This document shows positions 53,567 through 62,663 of a DNA stretch of 64,000 nt, piece after piece. The notes beneath the pieces are model-generated. The model saw only the letters and a program-made list of their open reading frames with translations. It ran no database searches and was not told the DNA's origin. Location of the stretch: assembly GCF_030654605.1 (NCBI RefSeq), contig NZ_JAURXB010000065.1, forward strand, positions 1 through 64,000. The letters run 5' to 3'. Within the stretch, counting starts at the first letter, position 1. Every line of letters starts with the position of its first letter. Made by a program: the position numbers and the translations under genes. The DNA is from Bradyrhizobium sp. Its GTDB lineage: Bacteria; Pseudomonadota; Alphaproteobacteria; Rhizobiales; Xanthobacteraceae.

Positions 53567-54259
53567 TCAATCCGCGTCTGACGCTTGAGCCCGCCGCTCG
53601 AACACCAGCACCAGATTGTTGGCCGGCATCTCCGCTGCTTCCACCAGCACCAGTCCGACGCTCGCCGCCAGCTTCTCCAGATCGCCGATATCGCGCACGC
53701 CCCATTCGGGGTCGCGGTCACGCAGGCTGGTGTCGAACACGGCATTGCTGAGCGCGGTGTGCTTGCCGTCGCGCTTGAACGGCCCGTAGAGGAACAGCCG
53801 TCCGTCGGGGCGAAGCGTGCGCGCCGCGCCGGCGAACAGGCCCTCGGCGACCTGCCACGGCGCGATGTGGATGACGTTGGCGCAGAACACCGCCAGCAGC
53901 GGAGGGGCGCTGCCGCCGGGCCATTCGCGACACCACGCCGGATCCGACAGATCAAGCCGCAGCGGCGCGCGGATATTTTCCAGGCCCGCATGCGCCCGCC
54001 ACGCCGCGATGCTCTTCAGATGCACCTCGTTGAGGTCGCTCGGCCACCACACGATGTCGGGAAAATGCCGGGCGAAATCCACCACGTGCTGGCCGGTTCC
54101 GCTGCCGGCCTCGACCACATCGCCGGACTGGCCCGCAAGATACCGCTGCAGCACCGCGCGGATCGCCTGATGATTGCGGTGGAACGTCGGCGCGTCGAGT
54201 CGGCCGTCGGGCTCGACCTGCCTGCCGTCCTTGCCAAATTCCACGACATAGTCTGCCAT
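53567..54259 (-). CDS. DUF938 SAM-dependent methyltransferase-like protein
   Basis: 230 residues. The SAM loop VVEAGSGTGQHVVDFARHFP and later FCANVIHIAPWQV and YGPFKRDGKHTALSNAVFD are typical of DUF938 proteins, which have a Rossmann methyltransferase fold. Start MADYVVEFG at 54259 fits homolog length; an upstream in-frame ATG at 54289 exists. It ends the sox-flanking minus-strand unit. Substrate unknown. Confidence 0.78.
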   Translation of the reverse strand: MADYVVEFGKDGRQVEPDGRLDAPTFHRNHQAIRAVLQRYLAGQSGDVVEAGSGTGQHVVDFARHFPDIVWWPSDLNEVHLKSIAAWRAHAGLENIRAPLRLDLSDPAWCREWPGGSAPPLLAVFCANVIHIAPWQVAEGLFAGAARTLRPDGRLFLYGPFKRDGKHTALSNAVFDTSLRDRDPEWGVRDIGDLEKLAASVGLVLVEAAEMPANNLVLVFERRAQASDAD

Positions 54260-54285
54260 CGATTTCCGCGCCCGATCCGTTGCGA

Positions 54286-55264
54286 TCAAGGCTTACCAGC
54301 TTTGAACTGGGATTGCTCCAGTTCCAGAAAAATCCGGTAGGCGTTGCCGCGGTTGTTGCTCGCAAAAGCCGGGAACTCGCGGTATTTCGACCAGTCGGCC
54401 TCGCGATAGGCGACATCGAAATCGGTCCAGTTCTGCACCGCCGCCGCCATGGCACCGCGTACATATTGAATATAATCCCGGGTAAAGGCGATCGCCTGCT
54501 TCGCCTCGCTCAGGGTACGGCCGTGGCCGGGGATGATGACCTTGGGATCGAGTTTTTCCACCTCGCCGAGCGCCTCGAGCCATTGCGTGGTGGAGACATC
54601 GTCGCTGTTCATGAAGGGAATCCGGCTGTTCTGCACGATATCGCCGGCGAACAGCACGCCGTCGGGCTCGACCATCATCATCATGTCGCTGGAGGAATGC
54701 GCCGGCCCGGCAAACAGCAGCGTCAGCCTGCGGTCGCCGAGCGCGATCGTCATGCGCTCCCGGAAGGTGATATCCGGCGGCACCACGCGGGTATTGGCAT
54801 CGACCCACGGATACAGCGCGCCGCGCCGCTGATCGAGGCGCTGGCTCGCCTTCTCGTCGGCAATGGTATCATTGTCCCTGTATTCGCCGGAGCGCTCCTG
54901 CGCGACGATGAGCGCGTCGGTGTGATCCCGAAACGCCTGCAAGCCGTAGATGTGATCGGCGTGATAGTGGCTTGCGACCACGTAGCGGATCTTCTTGTTC
55001 GTGAGCTTGCGGATTTCCTGCAGCAGTGCCCAGCCGTGGCTCGGCGTTCCCAGCGCGTCGAACACCACGACGCCGTCGGACGTTACGACAAATCCGGCAT
55101 TGGACGTGTTGCCTTCATTGTCCGGTGGAGTACCAGATCTGCCTGCCCGGCACCTGATTGATCTCCAGCGGAATCGTGATGGCCGGATAGGGCGGCGCGG
55201 TCTGCGCGCCCGAGGTCGAGGCCGCGCAGACGGCAAGCAGCGCCGCGACCACCAGCCGCTTCAC
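54286..55264 (-). pseudogene. MBL-fold hydrolase (SoxH-like), split by a frameshift
   Basis: A GTG at 55264 overlapping the ArsR stop (GTGA) starts a signal peptide (VKRLVVAALLAVCAASTSGA) and continues PPYPAITIPLEINQVPGRQI before a TGA at 55115-55117. One base out of phase, the frame continues as PDNEGNTSNAGFVVTSDGVV and the full MBL domain with HYHADH, Asp and His zinc ligands and PGHGRTL. Removing one base near 55120-55125 joins YS to PDNEGNTSNAG. The ATG at 55236 in the second frame gives an Arg-rich nonsense N-terminus, so it is not a real start. Either a recent mutation or a sequencing error. An intact version would be an exported MBL protein encoded with the sox regulator. Confidence 0.75.
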
Positions 55265-55626
55265 CTCAGGTTCCCGCAATAAATGTCCTTCAGCACCTGC
55301 AGCAGGCGCAGCGCGTTCCTGTCGGCGACGCTGTAATGCAGCGTCTGCGAGGTGCGGCGGAACGTCACCAGGCCATCGGCGCGCAATCGCGCCAGATGCT
55401 GCGACAGCGCGGACTGGCTGAGTTTTACCGCTTCGGCCAGTTCGCCCACCGTCATTTCACCGCGCGCGGCGAGAAAGCAGAGCACCAGCAACCGCTTTTC
55501 GTTGCCGAGCAATTTCAGCAGTCGCGACGCCGCGCCGGCCTGCCTTGCCAGCATCTTCAATGCCGCGGCATCTGCGGCGCCGATTCCTGCAGCCTTGTTT
55601 TTCGCGGCTGCTGCAACTGCTCTCAT
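55261..55626 (-). CDS. soxR: ArsR-family regulator, persulfide-sensor type (SoxR/SqrR/BigR-like)
   Basis: 121 residues: winged helix with VGELAEAVKLSQSALSQHLARL (about 60-81) and wing RRTSQTLHYSV. Cys50 (LLVLCFL) and Cys117 (DIYCGN) are 67 residues apart, close to the 66-residue spacing I recall for the reactive pair of SqrR and BigR, which sense persulfide through a polysulfide bridge. The start at 55626 (MRAVAAAAKN) is downstream of a much longer frame that overlaps soxC and is rejected. Divergent from soxC, so it probably represses the sox operon until sulfane sulfur appears. Confidence 0.85.
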   Translation of the reverse strand: MRAVAAAAKNKAAGIGAADAAALKMLARQAGAASRLLKLLGNEKRLLVLCFLAARGEMTVGELAEAVKLSQSALSQHLARLRADGLVTFRRTSQTLHYSVADRNALRLLQVLKDIYCGNLR

Positions 55627-55698
55627 GGCCTGATGTCCCGATCGGATATAGGGTGCGCCGTCACCAGCGCCGTTATCACAATAGCGCAACTTCCATAC

Positions 55699-55714
55699 TT
55701 TAGAATTGACTAAA
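55699..55714. promoter_or_regulatory. Palindrome between soxR and soxC, possible ArsR operator
   Basis: TTTAG-N6-CTAAA is the only clear AT-rich inverted repeat in the 154-base divergent gap (55627-55780), placed about 70 bases from either start. ArsR-type dimers bind such sites. Confidence 0.5.
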
Positions 55715-55780
55715 TTAGCGAGTGTCGATAGGGCTGAACCAACGATAAAATTGCGGCGGCGCTGCCGCGAGGTGAGGAAC

Positions 55781-57091
55781 GTGCGGCCACCCCTGGAACG
55801 CGGCATGCCTGCGACCCCGAAGCCGGCGAATCTACCCGATCCGCGGCTCGCCCGCCGTTCATTTCTGGGTTTTGGCGCGGCGCTGACCGGCAGCCTCGCG
55901 CTCGGCGCCACGCCTTCCAGCGCGCAACCCCAACCGGCTTCCCCGCCCGCCGACGCGCCGTGGTCGCAAACGCTCGGGCCCGGCGTGGTCGACCGGCCCT
56001 ATGGCCGGCCCGCCGACACCGAATCGGGCGTGATCCGGCGCAACGTGCCGTGGCTCACCGCCGGCACCGAATCCTCCATCAGCTTCTCGCCGCTGCAGGA
56101 TCTGCACGGCATCATCACGCCGAACGGCCTGTTTTTCGAGCGCTACCATGCGGGGCGGCCGGACGTCGACCCGGATCAGCACCGCCTGATGATCCACGGG
56201 CTGGTCGAGCGCCCCTTGTTGCTGACGATGAAGGACATCGTCCGTTTTCCGTCCGTGTCGCGCATCCACTTCATCGAATGCCCGGCCAATGGCGGCATGG
56301 AGTGGCGCGCCGCGCAGCTGAATTCGCTGCAGTTCAACCACGGCATGATCTCCTGCGCGGAGTGGACCGGGGTGCGGTTGTCGACCCTGCTGGAAGAAGT
56401 CGGGGTCAAGAAGGAAGCGGCATGGGCCATGGTCGAGGGCGCCGACGGCGCCCACATGAACCGCAGCCTGCCGCTCAACAAATGTCTGGACGATTGCCTG
56501 GTGGTCTATGCGCAGAACGGCGAGGCGCTGCGGCCGGAGCAGGGTTACCCGCTGCGGCTGGTGGTTCCGGGCTGGGAAGGCAATGTCAGCATCAAATGGC
56601 TGCGCCGGATCAAGCTCGGCGAAAAACCCTGGTATTCCCGCGAGGAAACCTCGAAATACACCGACCTGATGCCCGACGGCACCAGCCGTGGCTTCACCTG
56701 GCTGATCGACGCCAAGTCCGTCATCACCTTCCCCTGTCCCGAAAAGCCGCTCGCGGGTCCCGGCCTCTACGAAATCAGGGGTCTGGCATGGACCGGCAAC
56801 GGCAAGGTCCGGCGGGTCGATGTTTCCATGGATGGCGGCGTCAACTGGCAGAGCGCGCGGCTGCACGAGCCGGTGCTGTCGAAGGCATTGACCAAATTCA
56901 CCCTGCCCTGGCGCTGGGACGGCACGCCGGCGCTGCTGGAATCCCGCGTCATCGACGAGACCGGCCATGTCCAGCCAACCATTACGCAACTGCGAAAGCA
57001 GCGCGGGTCAAATTCGGTCTATCACAACAATTCAATCCAGACCTGGCAGGTCAAGCCTGACGGGAGCGTGTTCGATGTTCAGACAGGCTAG
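55781..57091 (+). CDS. soxC: Sulfane dehydrogenase subunit SoxC (molybdoprotein)
   Basis: About 436 residues from GTG at 55781 (GAGG 8 bases upstream); ATG 55805 is the alternative start. A twin-arginine signal (LARRSFLGFGAA) precedes the sulfite-oxidase-type molybdopterin domain with Mo-ligand Cys167 (HFIECPANGG) and a C-terminal dimerisation domain. SoxC with SoxD oxidises the sulfane sulfur carried on SoxYZ, so this organism should oxidise thiosulfate fully to sulfate without forming sulfur globules. Its end overlaps soxD by 17 bases. Confidence 0.92.
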   Translation: MRPPLERGMPATPKPANLPDPRLARRSFLGFGAALTGSLALGATPSSAQPQPASPPADAPWSQTLGPGVVDRPYGRPADTESGVIRRNVPWLTAGTESSISFSPLQDLHGIITPNGLFFERYHAGRPDVDPDQHRLMIHGLVERPLLLTMKDIVRFPSVSRIHFIECPANGGMEWRAAQLNSLQFNHGMISCAEWTGVRLSTLLEEVGVKKEAAWAMVEGADGAHMNRSLPLNKCLDDCLVVYAQNGEALRPEQGYPLRLVVPGWEGNVSIKWLRRIKLGEKPWYSREETSKYTDLMPDGTSRGFTWLIDAKSVITFPCPEKPLAGPGLYEIRGLAWTGNGKVRRVDVSMDGGVNWQSARLHEPVLSKALTKFTLPWRWDGTPALLESRVIDETGHVQPTITQLRKQRGSNSVYHNNSIQTWQVKPDGSVFDVQTG

Positions 57092-57770
57092 CCGCCCCCT
57101 GCTGCTCGGCGCAGCCTTGACCGCAGCCTTGAAAGCAGCCTTGGTCGCCATCGCCACGGCGGCGGGCGCGGCGGAACCCGGTCATTACGGTTACGGCCGA
57201 CCAGCCACGCCGGCGGAGATCGCGGGCTGGAACATCGACGTTCGCGGCGACGATGGCGCCGGCCTGCCGCCCGGCAGCGGCAGCGTGGCCAAGGGCACCG
57301 AGGTGTTTGCCGAGCAATGCGCCGCCTGCCATGGCACCTTCGGCGAGGGCGAAGGCCGCTTTCCCAAGCTGGCCGGCGGCGCGGGAAGCCTGAAGGACGA
57401 CCGGCCGGAACTGACGGTCGGCAGCTACTGGCCGTTCGCGCCGACGCTGTGGGACTACATCAATCGCGCCATGCCGATGCAGGCCCCGCGCTCATTGTCA
57501 GCCGATGACGTTTATGCTTTGACCGCCTATATTCTCAACCTGAACGACATCGTGCCGGGAGAATTCGTCGCCGACCGGGACAGCCTGCCGAAAGTCAGGA
57601 TGCCCAATCGCGACAGTTTCACCTGGACCGATCCAAGACCTGATACCATGGCCAAGCCGTGCATGAGCGCATGTGCCAACCCTGCCGACGTCAGGATTTC
57701 TTCCACGGCGGAAGGCAGGGACCTGACGCCGCGCACGACCGGACCGCTCGATACGATGCAACCGAAATGA
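57075..57770 (+). CDS. soxD: SoxD c-type cytochrome
   Basis: 231 residues with a signal peptide (LLLGAALTAALKAALVAIATAAG) and one heme site CAACH (82-86). It is shorter than the diheme SoxD of Paracoccus and resembles the monoheme form. Electron acceptor for SoxC. GGGAG precedes the ATG. The stop overlaps the soxX start (ATGA). Confidence 0.88.
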   Translation: MFRQASRPLLLGAALTAALKAALVAIATAAGAAEPGHYGYGRPATPAEIAGWNIDVRGDDGAGLPPGSGSVAKGTEVFAEQCAACHGTFGEGEGRFPKLAGGAGSLKDDRPELTVGSYWPFAPTLWDYINRAMPMQAPRSLSADDVYALTAYILNLNDIVPGEFVADRDSLPKVRMPNRDSFTWTDPRPDTMAKPCMSACANPADVRISSTAEGRDLTPRTTGPLDTMQPK

Positions 57771-58192
57771 CGCAAACGGGAAACGCGCCCTTGAAGATCA
57801 CCGATCCGACCAAGCACGTCCTGACCAAGCACGTCCTGACCAAGTCCGCCTTGATCCCGGCCGCTGCGGTGGCGCTGCTGGTCGGCATGCTCGCAACTTC
57901 GCTGCCGGCTGCGGCGCAGTCGTCGGTGGCGGAAGGACAAAAGCTGGCTTTCGACCGCAGCAAGGGCAATTGCCTGACCTGCCACGACATCAAGGGCGGC
58001 AATCTTCCAGGCTCCATCGGGCCGGCGCTGACCGATATCAAGCGCAAATATCCCGACCGCAACGAACTGGTCGCCATCCTGGTCGACGCCACCAAGCGCA
58101 ACCCGCTGACCGTGATGCCTCCGTTCGGACGCAACCGGATTTTGAACGACAAAGAGATCAACGCGATCGTGGACTTCCTGCAGACCCTGTGA
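57767..58192 (+). CDS. soxX: SoxX c-type cytochrome
   Basis: 141 residues with heme site CLTCH (69-73) and Met117 (VMPPFG) as likely second ligand. With SoxA it links thiosulfate to the SoxY cysteine. The N-terminus before the signal helix is unusually long and contains the tandem peptide KHVLT-KHVLT, encoded by a 15-base repeat (57806-57847). This may shift the true start or represent a recent expansion. Confidence 0.9.
   Translation: MTQTGNAPLKITDPTKHVLTKHVLTKSALIPAAAVALLVGMLATSLPAAAQSSVAEGQKLAFDRSKGNCLTCHDIKGGNLPGSIGPALTDIKRKYPDRNELVAILVDATKRNPLTVMPPFGRNRILNDKEINAIVDFLQTL
57806..57847. repeat. 15-bp tandem repeat inside soxX
   Basis: CTGACCAAGCACGTC is present almost perfectly at 57806-57820 (CC start), exactly at 57821-57835, and partly at 57836-57847. 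It adds residues before the signal helix and keeps the reading frame. Confidence 0.8.
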
Positions 58193-58219
58193 CCGGCGCG
58201 CGACCCAAGGAGATTTCGA

Positions 58220-58711
58220 ATGACTGGGAAAAATAATGGATTTGCGCTTCCCCGGCGCGTGATTCTGCAAGGCGTGGCCTCGGTCGCGCTGCTCGGGCTC
58301 GGCAAAATCGCGTTCGGCGCAGCACCCGCCTTCGCCGCCAACGACAAATATCCGGACGAGGCGTTCAAGCAGAAGAGCAGCGATGACGCGATCAAGCTGC
58401 TGTATGGCAAGACCGCCGAGAAATCCGACAAGATCAAGCTCGACGCGCCCGAGATCGCCGAGAATGGCGCGGTGGTGCCGATCGCGGTGAGTTCGACGCT
58501 ATCAGACGTGACCGCAATCGCGTTTCTGGTCGCCGAGAACCCGAACGCGCTGGTGGCAGCGTACAAGATTCCCGCGGGCACGATGCCGAGCGTCGCCAAT
58601 CGCATCAAGATGGCGAGGACCAGCAACGTCATCGTCGTCGTCGAAGCCGGCGGCAAGCTCTACAGCACCAGCAAGGAAGTCAAAGTCACCGTTGGCGGCT
58701 GCGGCGGTTAA
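58220..58711 (+). CDS. soxY: SoxY sulfur carrier protein
   Basis: 163 residues with a twin-arginine signal (ALPRRVILQGVA) and the invariant C-terminal GGCGG, where Cys161 carries the sulfur intermediates. Works as a SoxYZ complex in the periplasm. AAGGAG is at the correct distance from the ATG. Confidence 0.95.
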   Translation: MTGKNNGFALPRRVILQGVASVALLGLGKIAFGAAPAFAANDKYPDEAFKQKSSDDAIKLLYGKTAEKSDKIKLDAPEIAENGAVVPIAVSSTLSDVTAIAFLVAENPNALVAAYKIPAGTMPSVANRIKMARTSNVIVVVEAGGKLYSTSKEVKVTVGGCGG

Positions 58712-58734
58712 CGGGACAGGCAGGGACAACTCTC

Positions 58735-59046
58735 ATGGCATCAACCATTCGCGTACGCGCCACCTCGTCCGGCGAAACCACCGAAGTCCAGGCGCTGATC
58801 CAGCACCCGATGGATTCCGGCTTCATCAAGGACGCCAAGGGCGAGACCATCCCGCCGCACTTCATCCAGCAGCTGACCTTCGAATATGACGGCAAGGTCG
58901 TGTTCGCCGCCGACTGGGGCGGCGGCGTCTCCAAGGACCCCTATGTCAAGTTCGCCTTCAAGGGCGGCAAGAAGGGCGACGACCTCAAGGTCAGCTGGGT
59001 CGACAGCAAGGGCAAGACCGATACCACCACGGCGAAAATCCTGTAA
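58735..59046 (+). CDS. soxZ: SoxZ sulfur-carrier partner
   Basis: 103 residues, immunoglobulin-like fold with no signal peptide, typical motifs HPMDSGFIKDAKGETIPPHF and VSWVDSKG. It is exported with SoxY through the Tat route. It lies 23 bases after soxY. Confidence 0.95.
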   Translation: MASTIRVRATSSGETTEVQALIQHPMDSGFIKDAKGETIPPHFIQQLTFEYDGKVVFAADWGGGVSKDPYVKFAFKGGKKGDDLKVSWVDSKGKTDTTTAKIL

Positions 59047-59076
59047 CGGCTGACGCGAAAGCGGAGAGAACCCAAC

Positions 59077-59937
59077 ATGCGACCTGCCATCCGTTTCGCC
59101 TCGATCGGTCTTGCGCTGGCCGCACTGGCATATGCCGCCGCGCCGTCCGCGACCGCCGCCGACGCCGTCGATCCGGTGGCCGACGCCAAGGCGTTCAAGA
59201 AATACTTCACCGACAAGTTCCCCAAGGTGAAGCTGGAAGACTTCGTCAACGGCCCCTATTCGATGGATGAGGGCCTGCACCAGCAGTGGCAGGAGAAGGA
59301 ACAGTTTCCGCCCTACGAGTTCTCGCTCGAACTGGGCAAGGAGATGTTTTCCAAGCCGTTCAAGAACGGCAAGAGCTACGGGGATTGCTTCCCCAACAAG
59401 GGCATCGGCATCCGGCAGAACTATCCCTATTTCGACGAGAAGGAAGGCAAGGTCATTACCCTCGAGCTGGCGCTGAACCGCTGCCGCGAGGCCAATGGCG
59501 AGCCGCCGTTCTCCTATGTCAAGGATGAGATGGCCGCGCTGACCGCGTACATGGCATTTACGTCGCGTGGAAAGCCGTTCGACATCAAGATTCCGAACGA
59601 TCCGCGTGCGCTCGCCGCCTATGAGAACGGCAAGGAATATTTCTATACCAGGCGCGGCCAGCTCAACTTCTCCTGCGCGACCTGCCATGTGCAGAGCCCG
59701 GGCGAGCGAATCCGCGCCGAGGTGCTGGCGCCCGCGCTAGGCATCCTCAACGCGATGCCGATCTATCGTTCCGAGTGGAGCGGCATGGGCACCACCAGCC
59801 GACGGTTCACCAGCTGCAACAGCCAGATCCGCGGCGTGCCGTTCAGCCCGCAGGACGACGAATACCGCAACGTCGAATATTATCTGTCCTTTGTCAGCAA
59901 CGGCCTGCCGATTTCCGGCCCGGGAGCGCGGCCATGA
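59077..59937 (+). CDS. soxA: SoxA c-type cytochrome (monoheme form)
   Basis: 286 residues with a signal peptide and one heme site CATCH (200-204). Cys247 (FTSCNSQ) is the axial persulfide ligand and catalytic site. The N-terminal lobe lacks CxxCH; Cys104 (YGDCFPN) and Cys136 (NRCRE) probably form a disulfide, so this is the monoheme SoxA type. The stop overlaps soxK (ATGA). Confidence 0.93.
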   Translation: MRPAIRFASIGLALAALAYAAAPSATAADAVDPVADAKAFKKYFTDKFPKVKLEDFVNGPYSMDEGLHQQWQEKEQFPPYEFSLELGKEMFSKPFKNGKSYGDCFPNKGIGIRQNYPYFDEKEGKVITLELALNRCREANGEPPFSYVKDEMAALTAYMAFTSRGKPFDIKIPNDPRALAAYENGKEYFYTRRGQLNFSCATCHVQSPGERIRAEVLAPALGILNAMPIYRSEWSGMGTTSRRFTSCNSQIRGVPFSPQDDEYRNVEYYLSFVSNGLPISGPGARP

Positions 59938-60251
59938 ACAGGATCAGGACATCGCTCTTATCGCTGGCCTCGGTGCTGCTGATCGCAGGCGCGACATCTG
60001 CTCTCGCCGCCAGCGAGGCTGATTACAAGGCGGCGCTGGCTGCAGCCGAAGCCGCCAACAAGCAGGCCGCCGGCGTCCGCAATCAATGGACCACGACGGC
60101 AGCGACGATCAACGCCGCGAAGAAGGCCGCCGAGGCCGGCGACTTCGACAAGGCGGTGGCGTCGGCGAACGAAGCCGAAGCGCTGGCCAAGGCATCGATC
60201 TTCCAGGCCACCAGCGAGAAGAAGCTCTGGAAAGACATGGAAATACGCTGA
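59934..60251 (+). CDS. soxK: SoxXA-binding protein SoxK
   Basis: 105 residues: signal peptide (SLASVLLIAGATSALA) and a helical Ala/Lys-rich chain (DYKAALAAAEAANKQAAGVRN; DFDKAVASANEAEALAKASI) typical of the small protein that binds and activates SoxXA. Its position directly after soxA supports this. Confidence 0.82.
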   Translation: MNRIRTSLLSLASVLLIAGATSALAASEADYKAALAAAEAANKQAAGVRNQWTTTAATINAAKKAAEAGDFDKAVASANEAEALAKASIFQATSEKKLWKDMEIR

Positions 60252-60268
60252 GATAGCACAAACGCAGG

Positions 60269-60371
60269 TGTCATCGCCCGGCTTGACCGGGCGACCCAGT
60301 ATTCCAGAGACGTTTTGGATAGATCGAGAAGCCGCGGTGTACTGGATCGCCCGGTCAAGCCGGGCGACGAC
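60269..60371. repeat. Inverted repeat family B between soxK and soxB
   Basis: TCATCGCCCGGCTTGACC at the left and GGTCAAGCCGGGCGACGAC at the right with an inner TATTCCAGAGA... stem. It lies inside the sox operon, where its hairpin could reduce read-through into soxB. Orientation is opposite to that at 15285-15386. Confidence 0.75.
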
Positions 60372-60403
60372 AGTCTTGTTGTGGCGGAGAGGCGAGACAT
60401 CAC

Positions 60404-62146
60404 ATGACCATCCGCCGTCGGGATTTTCTCACTCTCGCAGGCGTCGCCGCGCTCAGCGGCGGGCTGCCTCGGACCGCGCGCAGCGCCGAAACGGCGTACG
60501 ACCTCGAGCGCTTCGGCAATGCGCGCATCCTGCACATGACGGATACGCATGCGCAATTGCTGCCGGTGTATTTTCGCGAGCCGAGCGTCAATCTCGGGAT
60601 CGGCGCGATGCAGGGGAAGCCGCCGCATCTGGTCGGCCGCGCCTTTCTCGACCGCTTCGGCATCCGGCCCGACAGTGCCGAAGCCTACGCCTTCACCTTT
60701 CTCGATTTCGAGAAATCCGCCGGCCGCTTCGGCAAGCTCGGCGGCTTCGCGCATCTGAAGACGCTGATCGACCGGCTGCGCCAAGAGGCCGGCCCCGGCC
60801 GCTCGCTGCTGCTCGATGGCGGCGATTTGTGGCAGGGCACCGGCCTCGCCAACACCATGCAGGGCGCCGACATGGTGGAAGCGGCGAATCTGCTCGGCAT
60901 CGAGGCGATGACCGGCCACTGGGAATTCACCTATGGCGAGCAGGCGCTGCGCAGCAACCTCGCACGCTTCAAGGGCGAATTCCTGGCGCAGAACGTGTTT
61001 CTGACCGAGGAAGCCGCCTTCAACGACGCCAAGGCGTTCGACCCCGCCTCGGGGCGCGTATTCAAGCCGGCCACCATCAAGGAGATCGGCGGACATCGTG
61101 TCGCCGTGATCGGGCAGGCGTTTCCCTATGTGCCGATCGCGCACCCGAAACGGTTCACGCCGGACTGGACCTTTGGCATTCGCGACGACGAACTGCAGAA
61201 GCTGGTCAATACGCTACGCACCACCGACAAGGTCGATGCCGTGGTGCTGCTGTCGCATAACGGCATGGACGTCGATCTCAAGCTGGCCAGCCGCGTCAGT
61301 GGCATCGACGTCATCCTCGGCGGCCACACCCACGACGCCGTTCCGCAGCCGATACCTGTCACCAATGCCGGCGGCACCACCCTGGTCACCAATGCCGGTT
61401 CCAGCGGAAAATTCCTCGGCGTGCTCGATCTCGAACTCGCCAAAGGCAAGGTCGCCGACGTCCGCTACCGGCTGCTGCCGGTGTTTTCGGAATTGCTGAA
61501 GCCGGATCCGGCGATGGCGGCGCTGATCGGCAAGATGCGCGAGCCGCATGCGGCGGCCTACGCGACAAAGCTCGCGACATCGGACCGCCTGCTCTACCGC
61601 CGCGGCAATTTCGGCGGCACCGTGGATCAGCTGATTTGCGACGCGCTGCTCGGCGAGTTCGACGCCGAGATCGCGCTGTCGCCGGGTTTTCGCTGGGGCA
61701 ACAGCGTGCTGCCCGGCCAGCCCGTCACCATGGAAGACGTACTGACCGAGACCGCGATGAGCTATCCCGAAACCTACGTGCTGAAAATGACCGGCGGGCA
61801 GATCAAGGATGTCCTCGAGGATGTCTGCGACAATCTGTTCAATGCCGATCCCTATTACCAGCAGGGCGGCGACATGGTCCGCGTCGGCGGCCTCACCTAT
61901 GCCTGTTCGCCCACCGAAAGCGTCGGACGACGGATTTCGGACCTGAAGCTCGGCAACGGCAAGTCGCTCGAAGCCGGCAAGAGCTACCGGGTGGCGGGAT
62001 GGGCCTCCGTCAACGAACAGCAGGGCGTGCCGGTGTGGGATGTGTTCGCAAAACATCTGCGCGCCGGCAAGATGCCGGCGCAGCGCGGCACCGGCGTTAC
62101 CTTGAAGGGCGTCGACGACAATCCGGGCATCGCGGGACAGGGATGA
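60404..62146 (+). CDS. soxB: SoxB thiosulfohydrolase
   Basis: 580 residues, twin-arginine signal (TIRRRDFLTLAG), then a 5'-nucleotidase-like dimanganese domain (LHMTDTHAQLLP, DGGDLWQGTGLA, GHWEFTYG, SHNGMDVD, GGHTHD). The C-terminal domain follows. SoxB releases sulfate from the SoxY-bound thiosulfonate. The DsrE-like gene overlaps its stop (ATGA). Confidence 0.94.
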   Translation: MTIRRRDFLTLAGVAALSGGLPRTARSAETAYDLERFGNARILHMTDTHAQLLPVYFREPSVNLGIGAMQGKPPHLVGRAFLDRFGIRPDSAEAYAFTFLDFEKSAGRFGKLGGFAHLKTLIDRLRQEAGPGRSLLLDGGDLWQGTGLANTMQGADMVEAANLLGIEAMTGHWEFTYGEQALRSNLARFKGEFLAQNVFLTEEAAFNDAKAFDPASGRVFKPATIKEIGGHRVAVIGQAFPYVPIAHPKRFTPDWTFGIRDDELQKLVNTLRTTDKVDAVVLLSHNGMDVDLKLASRVSGIDVILGGHTHDAVPQPIPVTNAGGTTLVTNAGSSGKFLGVLDLELAKGKVADVRYRLLPVFSELLKPDPAMAALIGKMREPHAAAYATKLATSDRLLYRRGNFGGTVDQLICDALLGEFDAEIALSPGFRWGNSVLPGQPVTMEDVLTETAMSYPETYVLKMTGGQIKDVLEDVCDNLFNADPYYQQGGDMVRVGGLTYACSPTESVGRRISDLKLGNGKSLEAGKSYRVAGWASVNEQQGVPVWDVFAKHLRAGKMPAQRGTGVTLKGVDDNPGIAGQG

Positions 62147-62619
62147 CAATGTTCCTGATACATCGGCGATCGACGCTTCGCGTGCTCGGCGACGCCGTGA
62201 TCGCGGCGCTGATGGTGACGGCCGCCTCCGCCGCGGAGCCGGCGCCGCTGCCCGAAAAGCCCTTCGCCGAGCATCGCATCGTGCTGCAGCTCTCGGACAA
62301 TGACGCGGCGAAGCAGGGCCTCGTCATCAGCGTCGCCAATAATCTGCTCAAGCACTACGATCCCGACAAGGTGGCGATCGAAGTGGTGGCGTTCGGTCCG
62401 GGCATCGACCTGCTGCGCCCCGGCAACAGCCATCGCGCGCGGATCGAGAGCCTGGTTGCGCAGGGCGTGCGCTTCGATATCTGCCTCAACACCGTCGACA
62501 CCGTCGAACGTGAGAGCGGCAAGCGGCCGGAGTTCATCGCCGCAGCAACCCCGGTCAAGGTCGGCGTCGGACATATTTTGTCGCTGACGGAAAACGGCTT
62601 TACCCTGGTGAGACCATGA
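62143..62619 (+). CDS. DsrE-family exported protein
   Basis: 158 residues: signal peptide (GDAVIAALMVTAASAAEP) then a DsrE-like fold (RIVLQLSDNDAAKQGLVIS, KVAIEVVAFGPGIDLLRP). One cysteine (FDICLNTVD) lies near the position used for sulfur transfer in the family, so it may carry sulfane sulfur in the periplasm. It is translationally coupled to soxB. An ATG 6 bases later is possible. Confidence 0.75.
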   Translation: MTMFLIHRRSTLRVLGDAVIAALMVTAASAAEPAPLPEKPFAEHRIVLQLSDNDAAKQGLVISVANNLLKHYDPDKVAIEVVAFGPGIDLLRPGNSHRARIESLVAQGVRFDICLNTVDTVERESGKRPEFIAAATPVKVGVGHILSLTENGFTLVRP

Positions 62620-62628
62620 ATTCACAAC

Positions 62629-62650
62629 GTCATTGCGAGCGCAACGAAGC
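62629..62650. repeat. Family A repeat fragment before the HbpS-like gene
   Basis: GTCATTGCGAGCGCAACGAAGC keeps one end of family A. The in-frame ATG at 62616 runs through it, giving RHCERNEAE, which is a repeat-encoded peptide; the real start is at 62664. Confidence 0.6.
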
Positions 62651-62663
62651 AGAGGGATCGACG

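Noticed and set aside
51355..53991. 878-codon open frame antisense to the S9 peptidase
   Set aside because: Covers a gene with an intact catalytic triad, passes through a repeat, and has no recognisable domain.
62616..62663. Earlier start of the HbpS-like gene
   Set aside because: The extra residues come from a family A repeat fragment and the signal peptide starts at 62664 behind a good ribosome site.
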